Of a stretch of DNA of 64,000 nucleotides, positions 46,440 through 56,439 are shown piece by piece. Within the stretch, counting starts at the first letter, position 1. Every line of letters begins with the position of its first letter. The notes under the pieces were generated by a model, which saw nothing but the letters and a program-made list of their open reading frames with translations, had not been told where the DNA came from and made no database searches. Both the position numbers and the translations under genes were made by a program. The stretch is from Sycobia sp. Sy_11 (Eukaryota; Arthropoda; Insecta; Hymenoptera; Epichrysomallidae), in contig JACCIC010000027.1 in NCBI GenBank assembly GCA_018907035.1, positions 3,911,001-3,975,000 on the forward strand, written 5' to 3'.

Positions 46440-46911
46440 TCTTTCATGAGTAGTTTATGCTCTATCAATCCAACCATAGCCTTCCATGCTTCCACGTTTC
46501 TGGGCCAATAAGCTCTACTAAACCATGCAATTCTGCCTCTCTTATTAAACTGATCAACCATCTTGAATGTTTATCAAAATTTAAAAATGTACGTGATACT
46601 TTGGTCGAAGTTTGGGTCCCCATATTCATTGCATGTTTGAGTTCATGCAGATGCGTGTTCCAGTGTCCAGTCCCACAAATATCGAGAGGTGGATCATGAC
46701 TTTTAAATTCCAGCTACGTTGTTCTACTAGGTTGGATTGCGAATAATATAGCAGAGTCATAACGAACTTCATGCCATAATTGTCTAGTATCCCCCTCAAC
46801 GTAAAATTGTCGAACTCGATGCCGTTGTCGCTAATGAAATAGTGGGGCGTATTCCATCCGAATAAAATGAGATCTTCAAAAGCTCTGGCGATCGTATTGC
46901 CGTTAGCTCCT
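46440..46911 (-). pseudogene. gypsy (Ty3-type) integrase core remnant
   Basis: The minus-strand frame reads NTIARAFEDLILFGWNTPHY, FISDNGIEFDNFTLRGIL and NLVEQRSWNLKVMI, giving the second Asp (in SDNG) and the Glu (in VEQR) of the D,D-35-E integrase triad. A frameshifted continuation has THLHELKHAMN and STKVSRTFLNFDKHSRW, the usual C-terminal part of the gypsy integrase core. The first Asp region, RT and protease are absent. A possible LTR lies upstream at 47,060-47,403. Confidence 0.75.
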
Positions 46912-47059
46912 TTCAGTGTCTTTAGCTCAACTGAGGAGGTTTTTTTACAACATGTCTATGAATTACTTATAATTGCAAAAATTTCTAAGTGCAATAATAA
47001 TTTTTTGATAATAAATCCATACTCAACCTACAGTATTGTAGTCATTATTATCAGAATTT

Positions 47060-47402
47060 CTGCTCAGAGTTTCTGTTGTTTCATTTTTCCATAATCGGAA
47101 TAATCCTTTTATCTAAGTTCTCCTCAATTTGAGTCAGTGGGTTTATTATTGTTTTATTTCTTTCTTTTTTTTCGTATTCAGCAAATCTCTTTCTATACTT
47201 TGTTTTAGACGAGCTCCTGCCTCTAAATAGCCAGACAAACGAGCCAACTTGTGTGCGAGAGGTGAAGTAAGTGGTCGAAAGACAAGGACGAGTACAAAGT
47301 GCGACCGCGCGCACGCGGACACCTTCCGATCAACGTACAGGGAATATGGTGCACTCACCGCGTTGGCCTGAATAAGCCGAGATGGATGCCTTGTTACACG
47401 TC

Positions 47403-47403
<1 letters not shown>
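47060..47403 (-). mobile_element. possible gypsy LTR, fragment
   Basis: On the minus strand it starts TGTGACGTGTAACAAGGC directly at a (TA)n array (47,405 onwards) and has an AATAAAACAATAATAAA polyadenylation-like region near 47,150. The inner end was not fixed. It precedes the integrase remnant on the same strand. The frames at 47,081-47,358 cross this non-coding sequence. Confidence 0.35.

Positions 47404-47404
<1 letters not shown>

Positions 47405-47440
<36 letters not shown>
47405..47440. repeat. (TA)n microsatellite
   Basis: TA run joined to the LTR-like edge at 47,403. Confidence 0.9.
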
Positions 47441-47445
<5 letters not shown>

Positions 47446-47519
47446 ATATAATATATTTGTATTATTCGAAATCCATATAAGTGAATGTCAAAAGCAAAGC
47501 AAGCACTCTGCTGTTCAAA

Positions 47520-48308
47520 CTTTACATATTCCAATTGGAATTGTCGTTAAATGCTCGGCTCAATTGAATCAGCTGTTGTTGATAATGTTCTCCGATGACG
47601 GTTTAATTGTGTTGGAGTAGTTCGAAATAGCTTTCTTCAAGCTGTTCTCACAAAATGCACAGCATTAACTTTTTACCATGAATGTTTGGCTTGGCCATCG
47701 AATTAGAGGCATGCTCTGGCGTACCCTATAATTTCCTACGCTTTGAGTTATTATAGTAAATCCACTTTTCTCCTCTCATAGTAAATCCACATCTCCCGTC
47801 ACGATTCGATCTGGAATTCCTTTGCGATTTTGCCTTTTCAGCAATTGTACGCAAGCGAATAAGCGACGCTCGACTTCTATTTGCTTTAGTTCGTAAGGAA
47901 CCCATTTCCTTTTCTTTTGGACCATAACTAGGATTTTAAGACGTTATCAAATGGCTTGTTGAGTCACTCCTAAATCTTATGCAAGTTCTTCTTCCGTTTG
48001 GCACGGATCGTCCTTCAGTAAATCTTCCAATTCTGTGTCCCCATACACTTTGGGCCTTCAACTGCGTGTTTTGTCCTCCACGACAAAATCACCAATTTTA
48101 AATTTTTGGAACCACTCCCTACTTGGCTCAAAACTTGACATCCTAACACGATGAAAACTAAGTGATGCCAGCAAAAAGTCAGAGGTATTAAAAATTTATA
48201 CTGTCAGATGTCAACATATACTATGAGTTTTTACAGCTGGCGACTTCGATTTTATCTTATCGCTGGCGCTAACTTTTTAAAATGGCGGAAACTTATTTGT
48301 ACACCTAA
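47520..48308 (-). pseudogene. mariner relic, one end only
   Basis: The right end on the complement reads TTAGGTGTACAAATAAGTTTCCGCC with TA at 48,309-48,310, the same repeat type as the element at 41,019. The minus strand encodes MSSFEPS-type N-terminus, EELA and EDGS-like HTH traces, WVPYELK and CVQLLKRQNRKGIPDRIVTG (first Asp region), then PNIHGKK. The 3' half is lost at about 47,520. There is a short internal duplication (AGTAAATCCAC twice, 47,755-47,790). Confidence 0.75.
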
Positions 48309-48762
48309 TATTCTAAAGGACTTATAAACAGTTACACCTTTTAAACGGTTAGTCTATTCTGGATAATTATAAATATTATAAAATCATTATGTAGTCATAG
48401 ACAGAGTCGAGAATTTTTTTAAACATTTTCAGTCTACAAGGCGTTGATCAAAATCTGGCCTCACCAGTAGACCTCCCAGTAGTCAGACCTCTTGTGTACA
48501 TTTGCAGCTGGTGTATCTCCAGCAACTTGGAAGCGTTATTTAACCACTTTTTTCAGTATACTTTATTTTATTGGGCAAAATTATTGCAAGTTTTCAATCA
48601 AATAAACGTCATTTACGAGAAACGCAGCTTCTATTCTTGAATATGAAGAAAAGTGCGCCTGTAGCCTATCTTTTGCTTTCAGTAACTTGCAGTCTGCCAA
48701 GTAAAAGCATAATCATGTTAATTTATAAAAAAGGTATTTGATGAAACTTTCATATTTATATA

Positions 48763-48777
48763 TAAATATATTATATA

Positions 48778-48834
<57 letters not shown>
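48763..48834. repeat. (TA)n microsatellite with TATAAATA flanks
   Basis: Long TA run surrounded by TTTATATATAAATA units, forming a strongly self-complementary region. Confidence 0.95.
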
Positions 48835-48836
<2 letters not shown>

Positions 48837-48894
48837 TATTATATTTATATATAAATACTTATTTATATATAAATATATAAAATGATGATGCAAT

Positions 48895-49600
48895 TCGGTC
48901 AATAATGTGTCCAGTCATCACCGGCGTCGATAATTACCTGGTATCTGTGAGGTATGATTTCTACTAATTTGATGGCATATTCTAGTGGCAACGATCTCCA
49001 TATCCGATGAATTTGGTAACACAACTGAACAAAGTCTCTGTGCGTCTTCTACGAAGCTACTGTTTCATATATGCCCACACTTTTTCAATAGGGTTTACAT
49101 CGGGTGACTGCAATCCAATGTAACGATGCCAGATTAAGTCTTCCGCTCAGTACAGAGCTTGCTGGAGTATTTAGGATTGTTGTATTCCTGCAAAATTCAA
49201 TCTTCATTTTTTCTGATAAACTATTCTTTGTCAGATGACAGTACAATCTATTTATAAATTTTTATCATTTTGTCGGCATTTAACTTGTCAATAATAAGAT
49301 GCAAAGTGACGAATCCGTACTTTGAGAAGCAGCCCTAAAGATGCACCTTTATTCGGCGTTTTACGGTCCGCTGAACACGCCTGTTGGTAGAAGTTTACTA
49401 GTCTCGTCTGAGGACACAACGAGCACATATTGAACATTCATCAGTGAAACTGACATTTTCAAAATCTCTATCAATATTCTCATGCGCCCAAACGAGTCAC
49501 TTTCTCACATCTTTTTCAGTGCATTTAACGTAATTCTCTTTTAAAGGATCAACGACATCTGAATCTTTGTTGATAATGCATCAAGGGCAAAGGAACTAAA
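48895..49600 (-). pseudogene. Tc1-type (DD34E) transposase relic
   Basis: Minus-strand pieces: FTDECSICARCVLRRD (first Asp), VQRTVKRRIKVHL and GCFSKYGFVTLHLI (Tc1 core), ILQEYNNPKYSSKL (the second Asp of the QQDNDPKH motif is lost) and LQSPDVNPIEKVWAYMK (Glu retained). SPDxNPIExxW is diagnostic of Tc1 and not mariner. Several stops and a frameshift are present. Confidence 0.8.
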
Positions 49601-49649
49601 GTGAAATCTTTCATTACCTGTCAGTAAAGTCGACCACACTCTTACTCGA

Positions 49650-50652
49650 TCGATTGTATGGGGTGGATTTTATTGATGGAACAACGTACTGCGATTAGTT
49701 TGAACGATTGAGAAGTGATGATTTTGAAGTTGAAGACAAGGATTTCTCTAGAAATCTGAAAAGTTTTGAAGACAAGAAAAACGCTTTGCTCGATGACGAT
49801 TCGTCTGAAATTCAATAAGTACTTGTTGCATCCTTGGATTTGTCTCAGATTCAAGAAGAAGTTGTTGCATGACGGAAGAAGCCATTTCCCTGCGTCTAAA
49901 AGCATTGATATACATTTAAAAAGTTCGATACTGGGTTCCATACCAATCCGAGAGACGTCGAACATCGATTTCGTATGTCTAAAATGTTGCTGCAACGGTA
50001 TAAAAATAAATCATTTTTGCATCGTATTGTCACTGGTGATGAAAAATATATTTAGAATCCAAACCGTAAATGCAGAAAATCGTTTACAAAATCCGGTGAA
50101 TGCGGCCAATCAACGCGGAAATGAACTATTTACATAAATAAGGTAATACCCTGCGTATGGCGGAATCGAATGGGTGTCGTATACTACGGACTTGTATACA
50201 AATGATCATTATAACAAGCCAGCTTATTTGTTTGAATCATGGATGACAGGAAAAACGGCCAGAATATGAGATCAAGCATGAGTCCGGCGTTCTTCATTCC
50301 GATAGCATTTGGCCACATGTTACGGCTTCGGTGAAAAACGATTTGGAGAATCGTGGATGGGAATTTCTATCTCACGTGCCTTACCATCCAGACTTAGCAT
50401 CATCTGACTACCAATTGTTTCGATCAGTGCATAACCCTCTTACAGAAATACGCTTCAGTTCAGTAGAGGGAAACACAAATTGGCTCGATAATACGTTCTT
50501 AAAGTCGAAAGTACTTAGTTCGGAATTCATAAATTGCCAGAAAGATGGAACAAAGTTATAACTTCCGATGAACAATACTTTGAATAACCGATCTGTAATC
50601 ATGTTTTCATAATAAAACTAGAAAAAACGCTACAACTTACTTGTAGATCCAA
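49650..50652 (+). pseudogene. mariner relic (same family as 44.5 kb)
   Basis: Plus-strand pieces: KSFLHRIVTGDEKYI (first Asp), NKPAYLFES- and HSDSIWPHVTASVKN (second Asp region), YHPDLASSDYQLFRSVHNPL (third Asp retained) and FSSVEGNTNWLDN near the C-terminus. The right end is TTGGATCTACAAGTAAG on the complement at 50,652, before TA. The left end was not identified. Confidence 0.75.
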
Positions 50653-50892
50653 TATTTTATTTTGATCAAATATGAAATAAAATTTAATAATCTGCATATT
50701 AAATTACATCTCATACATTTAAGGAAATGAATTTATTCAATTTTAATTTTTTATTCGATCAATTGATATACATTCATTTTAGATAGTTAGTGTCTTATGA
50801 ATTTTAAAAAATATCGTACGAACTAAATCAATTAATATCATAAATATTTGTATCGGTTTTACAGTCTTAATACTATAATATATGAAACTAAA

Positions 50893-50945
50893 ATAATGAC
50901 AGTCAAACTGTCTTCGTTTATTATCGCCCCCGAAGAAACTAATAA
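50893..50945 (+). repeat. short repeat, copy 1 (ACAGTC-ACTGTC hairpin)
   Basis: ATGACAGTCAAACTGTCTTCGTTTATTATCGCCCCCGAAG-type sequence: GACAGT/ACTGTC form a hairpin, followed by CTTCG/CGAAG. A second copy is at 53,268-53,315. Confidence 0.6.
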
Positions 50946-51305
50946 TAAACATTGTAAGACCGATAAAAATATTTATCAAATCAAATATTATATTATTAAA
51001 TCAAAGAAATTACTAAATAATTATAATAAATTATAAGTTAAATATGAAATCATATTAATAAATTAATAAATATTATCTTTTACAGACAATTATTTTAATC
51101 AACTGTAACATTCGTGCTCGAAAATTTATCTGATATAATCCGAGGTACATAATGTGGTTGATATCAGTATAATATTTTAATTTGAAGAAATAGCAACTTT
51201 TAACTAAATTCAATTAAATAGACGCTTGAAATGAACTGAAATGCTTTACATGATTATTTTCTCGATGAAAAAAAAAAACTTTTTCAGAACTCGAGAATGA
51301 TTGTT

Positions 51306-51313
51306 GTAGTGAG

Positions 51314-51394
<81 letters not shown>
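51306..51394. repeat. long (CT)n microsatellite
   Basis: About 85 nt of nearly pure CT dinucleotide, the longest such run in the window. Confidence 0.95.
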
Positions 51395-51397
<3 letters not shown>

Positions 51398-51561
51398 CTT
51401 GCCCCGACCAAGCATGGAAGTAGGTACTGTGATAGTGTGGACTCGAGAGTCTATACACCGCCGTACCTACAAAAATTATTTTATTGGGCGTGCTTGCCAA
51501 AGCGCTTGTATTATATGAATTCAATAATATTTTCATACAATGTACCATATGAGCAAATCGG

Positions 51562-52396
51562 ATCGGTAAAATTTTTTTAATACCTATATTGGTACAACCT
51601 TTCTTGATGGCATCATGAGTCATGATGACCGTGTCAAATTTGAGCGTCATATCTCCATTAGTGTGTATTTGTCAGCAGTTTGTTTATGACGCAAAAAGTT
51701 TGTCTGGCGATATTGACTATGGAGAAAAAAGTTGATCCACGAGTTTGCTTCAAATTTTGTATTTCCAAGGGAATTATGGCTATGGAATAATTGAAAATGT
51801 TGCAGAAGTATTTTAGGGAGTCTACTTTATCGCGAACGCAAGTATTTGAGTGGCACAAAGCATTGCATGAAGATAAAGAAGTCGTCGAAAACTTGCTAGA
51901 TTGATGTCGCCCATCCACCGAAAATTATGGTGATGGTCATCGTTTGTTTCGATTACCATGGAGTGGTTCACCATGAATTCGTTCTAAAAGATCAAACGCT
52001 CAATAAGGAGTACTATTTAGCCGTTTTGAGGCATCTACGTGAAGCACTTCATCGTAAACGACCGGATTTGCGGGCAGACACTTCATGTTTTTTCCACCAC
52101 GATAATGCGCCGACACATTCCATTATGACTGTCAGATTTTTTGGCCCAACACGAAGTGAAGTCATCGCACAGCCACCGAATTGTCCAGATTTGGCTGCCT
52201 GGGACTTTTTCCTTTTTCCGAAACACAAACATCCGCTTCGGGGAACACACCATAAATCCCTAAACAATATCGCCAGACAAACTTTTTGCGTCGTAAAGAA
52301 ACAGCTGAAAAACATACACTAATGGAGATATGGTGCTTAAATTTGATACAGACATCAAAAAGGTTGAACCAATATAGGAATAAAAATTTTACCGAT
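51562..52396 (+). mobile_element. short mariner-type element with long terminal inverted repeats
   Basis: Left 51,562-51,716 and right 52,265-52,396 are inverted repeats of roughly 130-150 bp (ATCGGTAAAATTTTT outer end, CGCAAAAAGTTTGTCTGGCG inner end), far longer than typical mariner ends. The plus strand encodes VDPRVCFKFCISKGIMAM (N-terminus) and, after a deletion, DYHGVVHHEFVLKDQ, SCFFHHDNAPTHS and PNCPDLAAWDFFLFPK, with second and third catalytic Asp retained; the first is lost in the deletion. The inner parts of the inverted repeats run into the transposase frame at both ends. Confidence 0.75.
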
Positions 52397-52399
52397 TCT

Positions 52400-53260
52400 A
52401 AGATATTTACTAAGTCTATTATTCAAATATTTTAAGATTCAGGGTATCGAATGAAAAGATTTAGTCAATATTGACAATCCATTAGATAAGTGCATGAGGA
52501 CGTACGATATTGATGAAATAAGCTTTTACTAATATTTTAAATGTGAATTGTATTTAGTAATTCGCATCAACGACCACCTCTTTTGGTAAATAACATGGAC
52601 TTTTATTCTGAAGTACTTATGGCCTCTACATATTGACGATATTAACGATATATCAAAACATGTAATGCAAAACATGTAATAAGTGCTATTGATGAAACAT
52701 AGAATTTTAATGAGTGCGTAATAGACGATTATCCTATTTTAAAGTGTGATATTTGTAATATGTCTTTTACTACACTGAAGATATCAGGAACATTGCAATG
52801 AAAATTCTTGCTGCACCGATAAAACAAAAGGAAAATGCGTTAATTGTATAAAGTATAAATATTAATATTCAGTGTTACTTTTTATCTTTAAGAGAGTGTT
52901 TCTAAAATGAAAAATTTTTCCTATATAGTAGATTCCAAAGAAATTTATTGAAATTTGTATTAATGCATGAAAAAGGAACAAAGAATTGAATAACATTTAT
53001 CATTGAACATTTATTTTACATATATTATACAATCCAAATTACAATATTGGAGAACAGATTTTCTAAATTTCTTTTGTGGAAACTTATTTCTATTTAATTT
53101 AAAATACTTTGATTGTGCCTGTGACGATGGTTTTTATATAAAATTAATAAATATTTCTAATGGTCTTACATTCCAGTTAAATTGAAGAAATATATTATAT
53201 AATTATATAAATATATGTTCATATTAATATTAATAGATACCATTATATAATTAATTAACA
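52400..53260. other. AT-rich intronic stretch, nothing recognised
   Basis: There are short frames only (60 codons at 53,003-53,185, plus) and no family motif. Confidence 0.55.
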
Positions 53261-53267
53261 ATTATAA

Positions 53268-53315
53268 TGACAGTCAGACTGTCCTTGTTTAAAATCACTC
53301 CCGTAGACTAACCTG
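53268..53315 (+). repeat. short repeat, copy 2 (ACAGTC-ACTGTC hairpin)
   Basis: ATGACAGTCAGACTGTCCTTG corresponds to copy 1 at 50,893. Both are followed by a TATC/AATC-AC-CCCG segment. Confidence 0.6.
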
Positions 53316-53369
53316 AAATAACAATTTTTATTAGTTAAAAAAATTTTTTTATTAGTAAAGTACAATCTG

Positions 53370-53470
53370 ACTGTTCCCACGATCTTTATTTGCTTGAAGT
53401 TTCTGCTACTGTTGTCCTACTTTTCGAGCTCGCTACGGTTCCTCATCAGAGACCAAACTGTTAAAGTTTT
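53370..53470 (-). mobile_element. Penelope-like terminal repeat with hammerhead-like core
   Basis: The minus strand reads TCTCTGATGAGGAACCGTAG, then CGAGCTCGAAAAG, CAGAAACTTC, CAAATAAAG and GTGGGAACAG. CTGATGAG with CGAAA is a hammerhead-like core and is better preserved here than at 2,361. The order of motifs matches the copy at 2.2-2.5 kb. Stem pairings were not proven. Confidence 0.45.
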
Positions 53471-54326
53471 AAGTATCCGTCAGTTTCATTAAGAAAGCAG
53501 ATATTAACGAATTTTTTTGATATCTTTTATTTAATTTTGACGTAGGCAAATATAGTTGATACAGGTACAAAAAATGAAAAGAAAATTCTTTTGCGTCTAT
53601 TTGTTTCTATAAATCATTTTCTATATTAAAATTAGGATAAAAGCTTTGTAAAAAATGTTTGAACACAATTTATAAGATCTGAGACTAATATGTAGTTACA
53701 GCATATTAAGTTTGTAAATAGTTTCTTTTTTTTTAGGAAAACTACAAACACAATCATATAATATTAAAACATTTATTTATAAATGAATATTTGTATACAA
53801 TAGAAATATTGTTTTATTAAGAAAAATCACATGACAATTTTATTTATCATCACAGCAAATAATTAGATTAAGTGAAATCTAATGTTAATGGCATAAATAA
53901 ACATCATTAAATTGTTATAAAACTGTTACTAAATTATTATACAACTGTTACTAAATTGTTATAAAATTTTTACATTTTTTGTTAATGATTAATTATATGG
54001 CAAGTGTTTTATATAGGCAAGGATTTTATATAGGGAGCTGGCTCTGTTATGGGGGTATTTGTATAAATATAACTTAAGAAATAAAACTAACGAATTCATA
54101 TGAAATTTGACTATAAATATTTTAATTTTTAAAAACCGAAATGCAATGTACGTAAAGCACAATCACTTTTCAATATAGATGCATATATCTTCTCTACTTC
54201 ACTTCGGAGCGCGATCGCGCTCCTTGATAATGTGTTAATAATATTATACATATTGAAATATCTCATAATTTTGATTTCTTAAAAGTAAATTAATAGACTT
54301 ATTGTAATTATATATTTTATTTTCAG

Positions 54327-54531
54327 GTTAACAGATATACTTAACGATATTTTTATTTTTGTAATATCCTCACAATTTATTGCAAGTATTATTGTTCTCT
54401 GTGTAAGTACATATAATTTAGCATTATGTTCATCACTCAATAACGAATTCTGTGCAATACTACTGTATTTATTGTGTATGCTGCTTCAAATTTTCCTGTA
54501 CACCTGGTATGGGAATGAAATTACAATAAAG
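54327..54531 (+). CDS. odorant receptor exon downstream of the giant intron
   Basis: It is bounded by the acceptor TATTTTCAG and the donor AAG|GTATGT. Its 205 bp encode LTDILNDIFIFVISSQFIAS, a membrane segment (VLCVSTYNLALCSS) and the family signature LLQIFLYTWYGNEITIK near transmembrane helix 6. Its phase (one base completing a codon) matches the donor at 36,655/36,656, giving a continuous receptor frame across a 17,671-bp intron. The C-terminal exons (TM7) are not seen before the window ends, so the gene may be incomplete or a pseudogene. Alternatively the two exons belong to neighbouring receptor copies. Confidence 0.75.
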
Positions 54532-54836
54532 GTATGTTTATTTACATGAAACTGAATGATATTCTTCATTAAGAATTCACTAAATATTTGGTAAATTATT
54601 ATTACTTAATAATATTAATATTCCAAAATAGAATAAATAAATAATTTCATTTGAATAAGTTTCACAAAAATTACTTTATTAAGAGTGCTCCTCACGATTG
54701 CCGGAAGTCAGAATCGATCGATGCGCCTCATAGAGAAAAATTTTGCGTCAAATTAGAGAACTAAAATCAATGGTCTGCACTACCGACATTTCAGGAACGT
54801 ATCCACAATGCAAATTGTATGAATAGCCCCCTTTCT

Positions 54837-54839
<3 letters not shown>

Positions 54840-54872
<33 letters not shown>
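54840..54872. repeat. (TA)n microsatellite
   Basis: Perfect TA run downstream of the receptor exon. Confidence 0.95.
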
Positions 54873-54873
<1 letters not shown>

Positions 54874-55137
54874 TACGTCTATGTAGCGCTCGATGTTATA
54901 CACGAAAGAACGTTCCTTATCAAAGCTTCTTATTTCAGTATCATATATCATTGCCTTGCTCTGTCGCGAGTACTTGCGAGTAAAATCTCAAAGTTCGATA
55001 ATAAGTTGCCAGTACATACATATGGCAATATTGAAATGCATTTTTGTCATTTATAATAACTTTTCTGATAACAAATATTAATATTCAAGGCAATACATAT
55101 TACTAATATAGTAAAGATAATTAAAAATGATGCTTTA

Positions 55138-55142
<5 letters not shown>

Positions 55143-55173
<31 letters not shown>
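55143..55173. repeat. (TA)n microsatellite
   Basis: TA run at the left edge of the GC-rich block. Confidence 0.95.
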
Positions 55174-55176
<3 letters not shown>

Positions 55177-56261
55177 ACCCGCCCGAACGGCGGTGGTAGG
55201 TTAGATCGCTCGTGTGAAACCGCGAGTGTTCGTGTGAGTTCGCGAAACGATACGCGCGAGCCGGAATGAACTTCACTTGCACTTTCTCTTTCGTCCCCGG
55301 AGTTCATACTTTTCGACGCACCTTCGATTCGTACCGCCTTGAATTACCGTTCTCGTGTTTTGTGTTTCGTTCGTTTCGAACCATATAGTTCAGGTCGCCA
55401 TTGTAGCTTCCTTCGCGGTGAAGAGTTACAAGTTTGCCTTGGCGTAAACTTCGTGCGAGCACGTCGGAGACGAGGAAAAGATACGCAGCGACGTCCCCGC
55501 GGCAACCCCGGACAGTGAGAGCACGAGCGCCTACGCGCTACCGTTGGTGTACCGTCGCGAGCCAGCGACGCCATCAGCGGCTACGAGCCGCAGCCACGCG
55601 CAACCGCGCGAGCCATCAGCGAGAAGAGAGAGAGCACGCACCCAGTCGCCCTGACACCAGGCGACGGCAGCGAGCCCCAGCGAGCATCAGCGAGCTTTCG
55701 GCCAGCGACAGCATCATCGTCGTCGGCGGCAAGTAGGCTTATACTTCTTGTTGAAATTATTCATGCGTGCATATAGCTAGGCTCCTGGCCCACCGCCACG
55801 CCCGCTTAATCTCAATTGTCAGGTGTATATCGCGCATAGCCACGTAAATTCTATCGTTATTCCATCTTGTAATTTTATGCGGTAGTAAATGATTTCGCGT
55901 GTGAATCGCATGTAATCTATAGTGTGTAATCTTCTAATGTACCATCGTTCCCGCGTGTGTTATATCGAAAGCGTCCCGTTCCGTTTCCCCCGTCCCTGAG
56001 TAGTCTGTACGATTGAGTAGTTTTATAAATAATTAAAGTTGCGTCGCGGAACCCGCAACCAGTACATTGCGTATGTACTACTTTATTGTTATAAATAGTC
56101 TTTTTGTATAAATAAATGTTAATATTGTCAGAATCCGATAAAGCCACTCGCGTAGTTCATTTCTCGATCCCCGTCCCCTTTCCAGCGGAGTGCACAACCA
56201 GCAGCGTGGAAGAGTCCACACACACATGCACACAATAGTCAGTAATAACCCGATTTTGGGG

Positions 56262-56264
<3 letters not shown>
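55174..56264. mobile_element. GC-rich block between two (TA)n arrays, possible solo LTR
   Basis: About 1.1 kb with a TG start (TGTACCCGCCCGAACGG) directly after a TA array, and another TA array at its right end. The left two-thirds is CpG-rich. The right third has a TATAAATAG, an AATAAATG and TTGTATAAATAAATG, suggestive of polyadenylation. The right end (GGGGTTATAA) lacks the canonical CA. The 100-codon plus-strand frame (55,434-55,736) is Arg/Ala/Ser-rich low-complexity and may be leader sequence. The comparison with the LTR at 18,963 is by layout only. Confidence 0.35.

Positions 56265-56326
<62 letters not shown>
56265..56326. repeat. (TA)n microsatellite
   Basis: Perfect TA run about 60 nt long. 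Confidence 0.95.
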
Positions 56327-56329
<3 letters not shown>

Positions 56330-56439
56330 ATACATTAGTTCATTAATTACTAAAAAATTCGGTAAGAACATTTAGAATTTAGAATATATATTCAGAGTTT
56401 ATAAAATTTAAATATAAACCAGTAATCTTATCGCAGTGA

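Noticed and set aside
51246..51650. 134-codon minus-strand and 73-codon plus-strand frames
   Set aside because: Both are made mostly of the (CT)n array.
55344..55736. 100- and 76-codon Arg/Ala-rich frames
   Set aside because: GC-rich low-complexity frames on both strands of the same block; possible LTR leader but no protein evidence.
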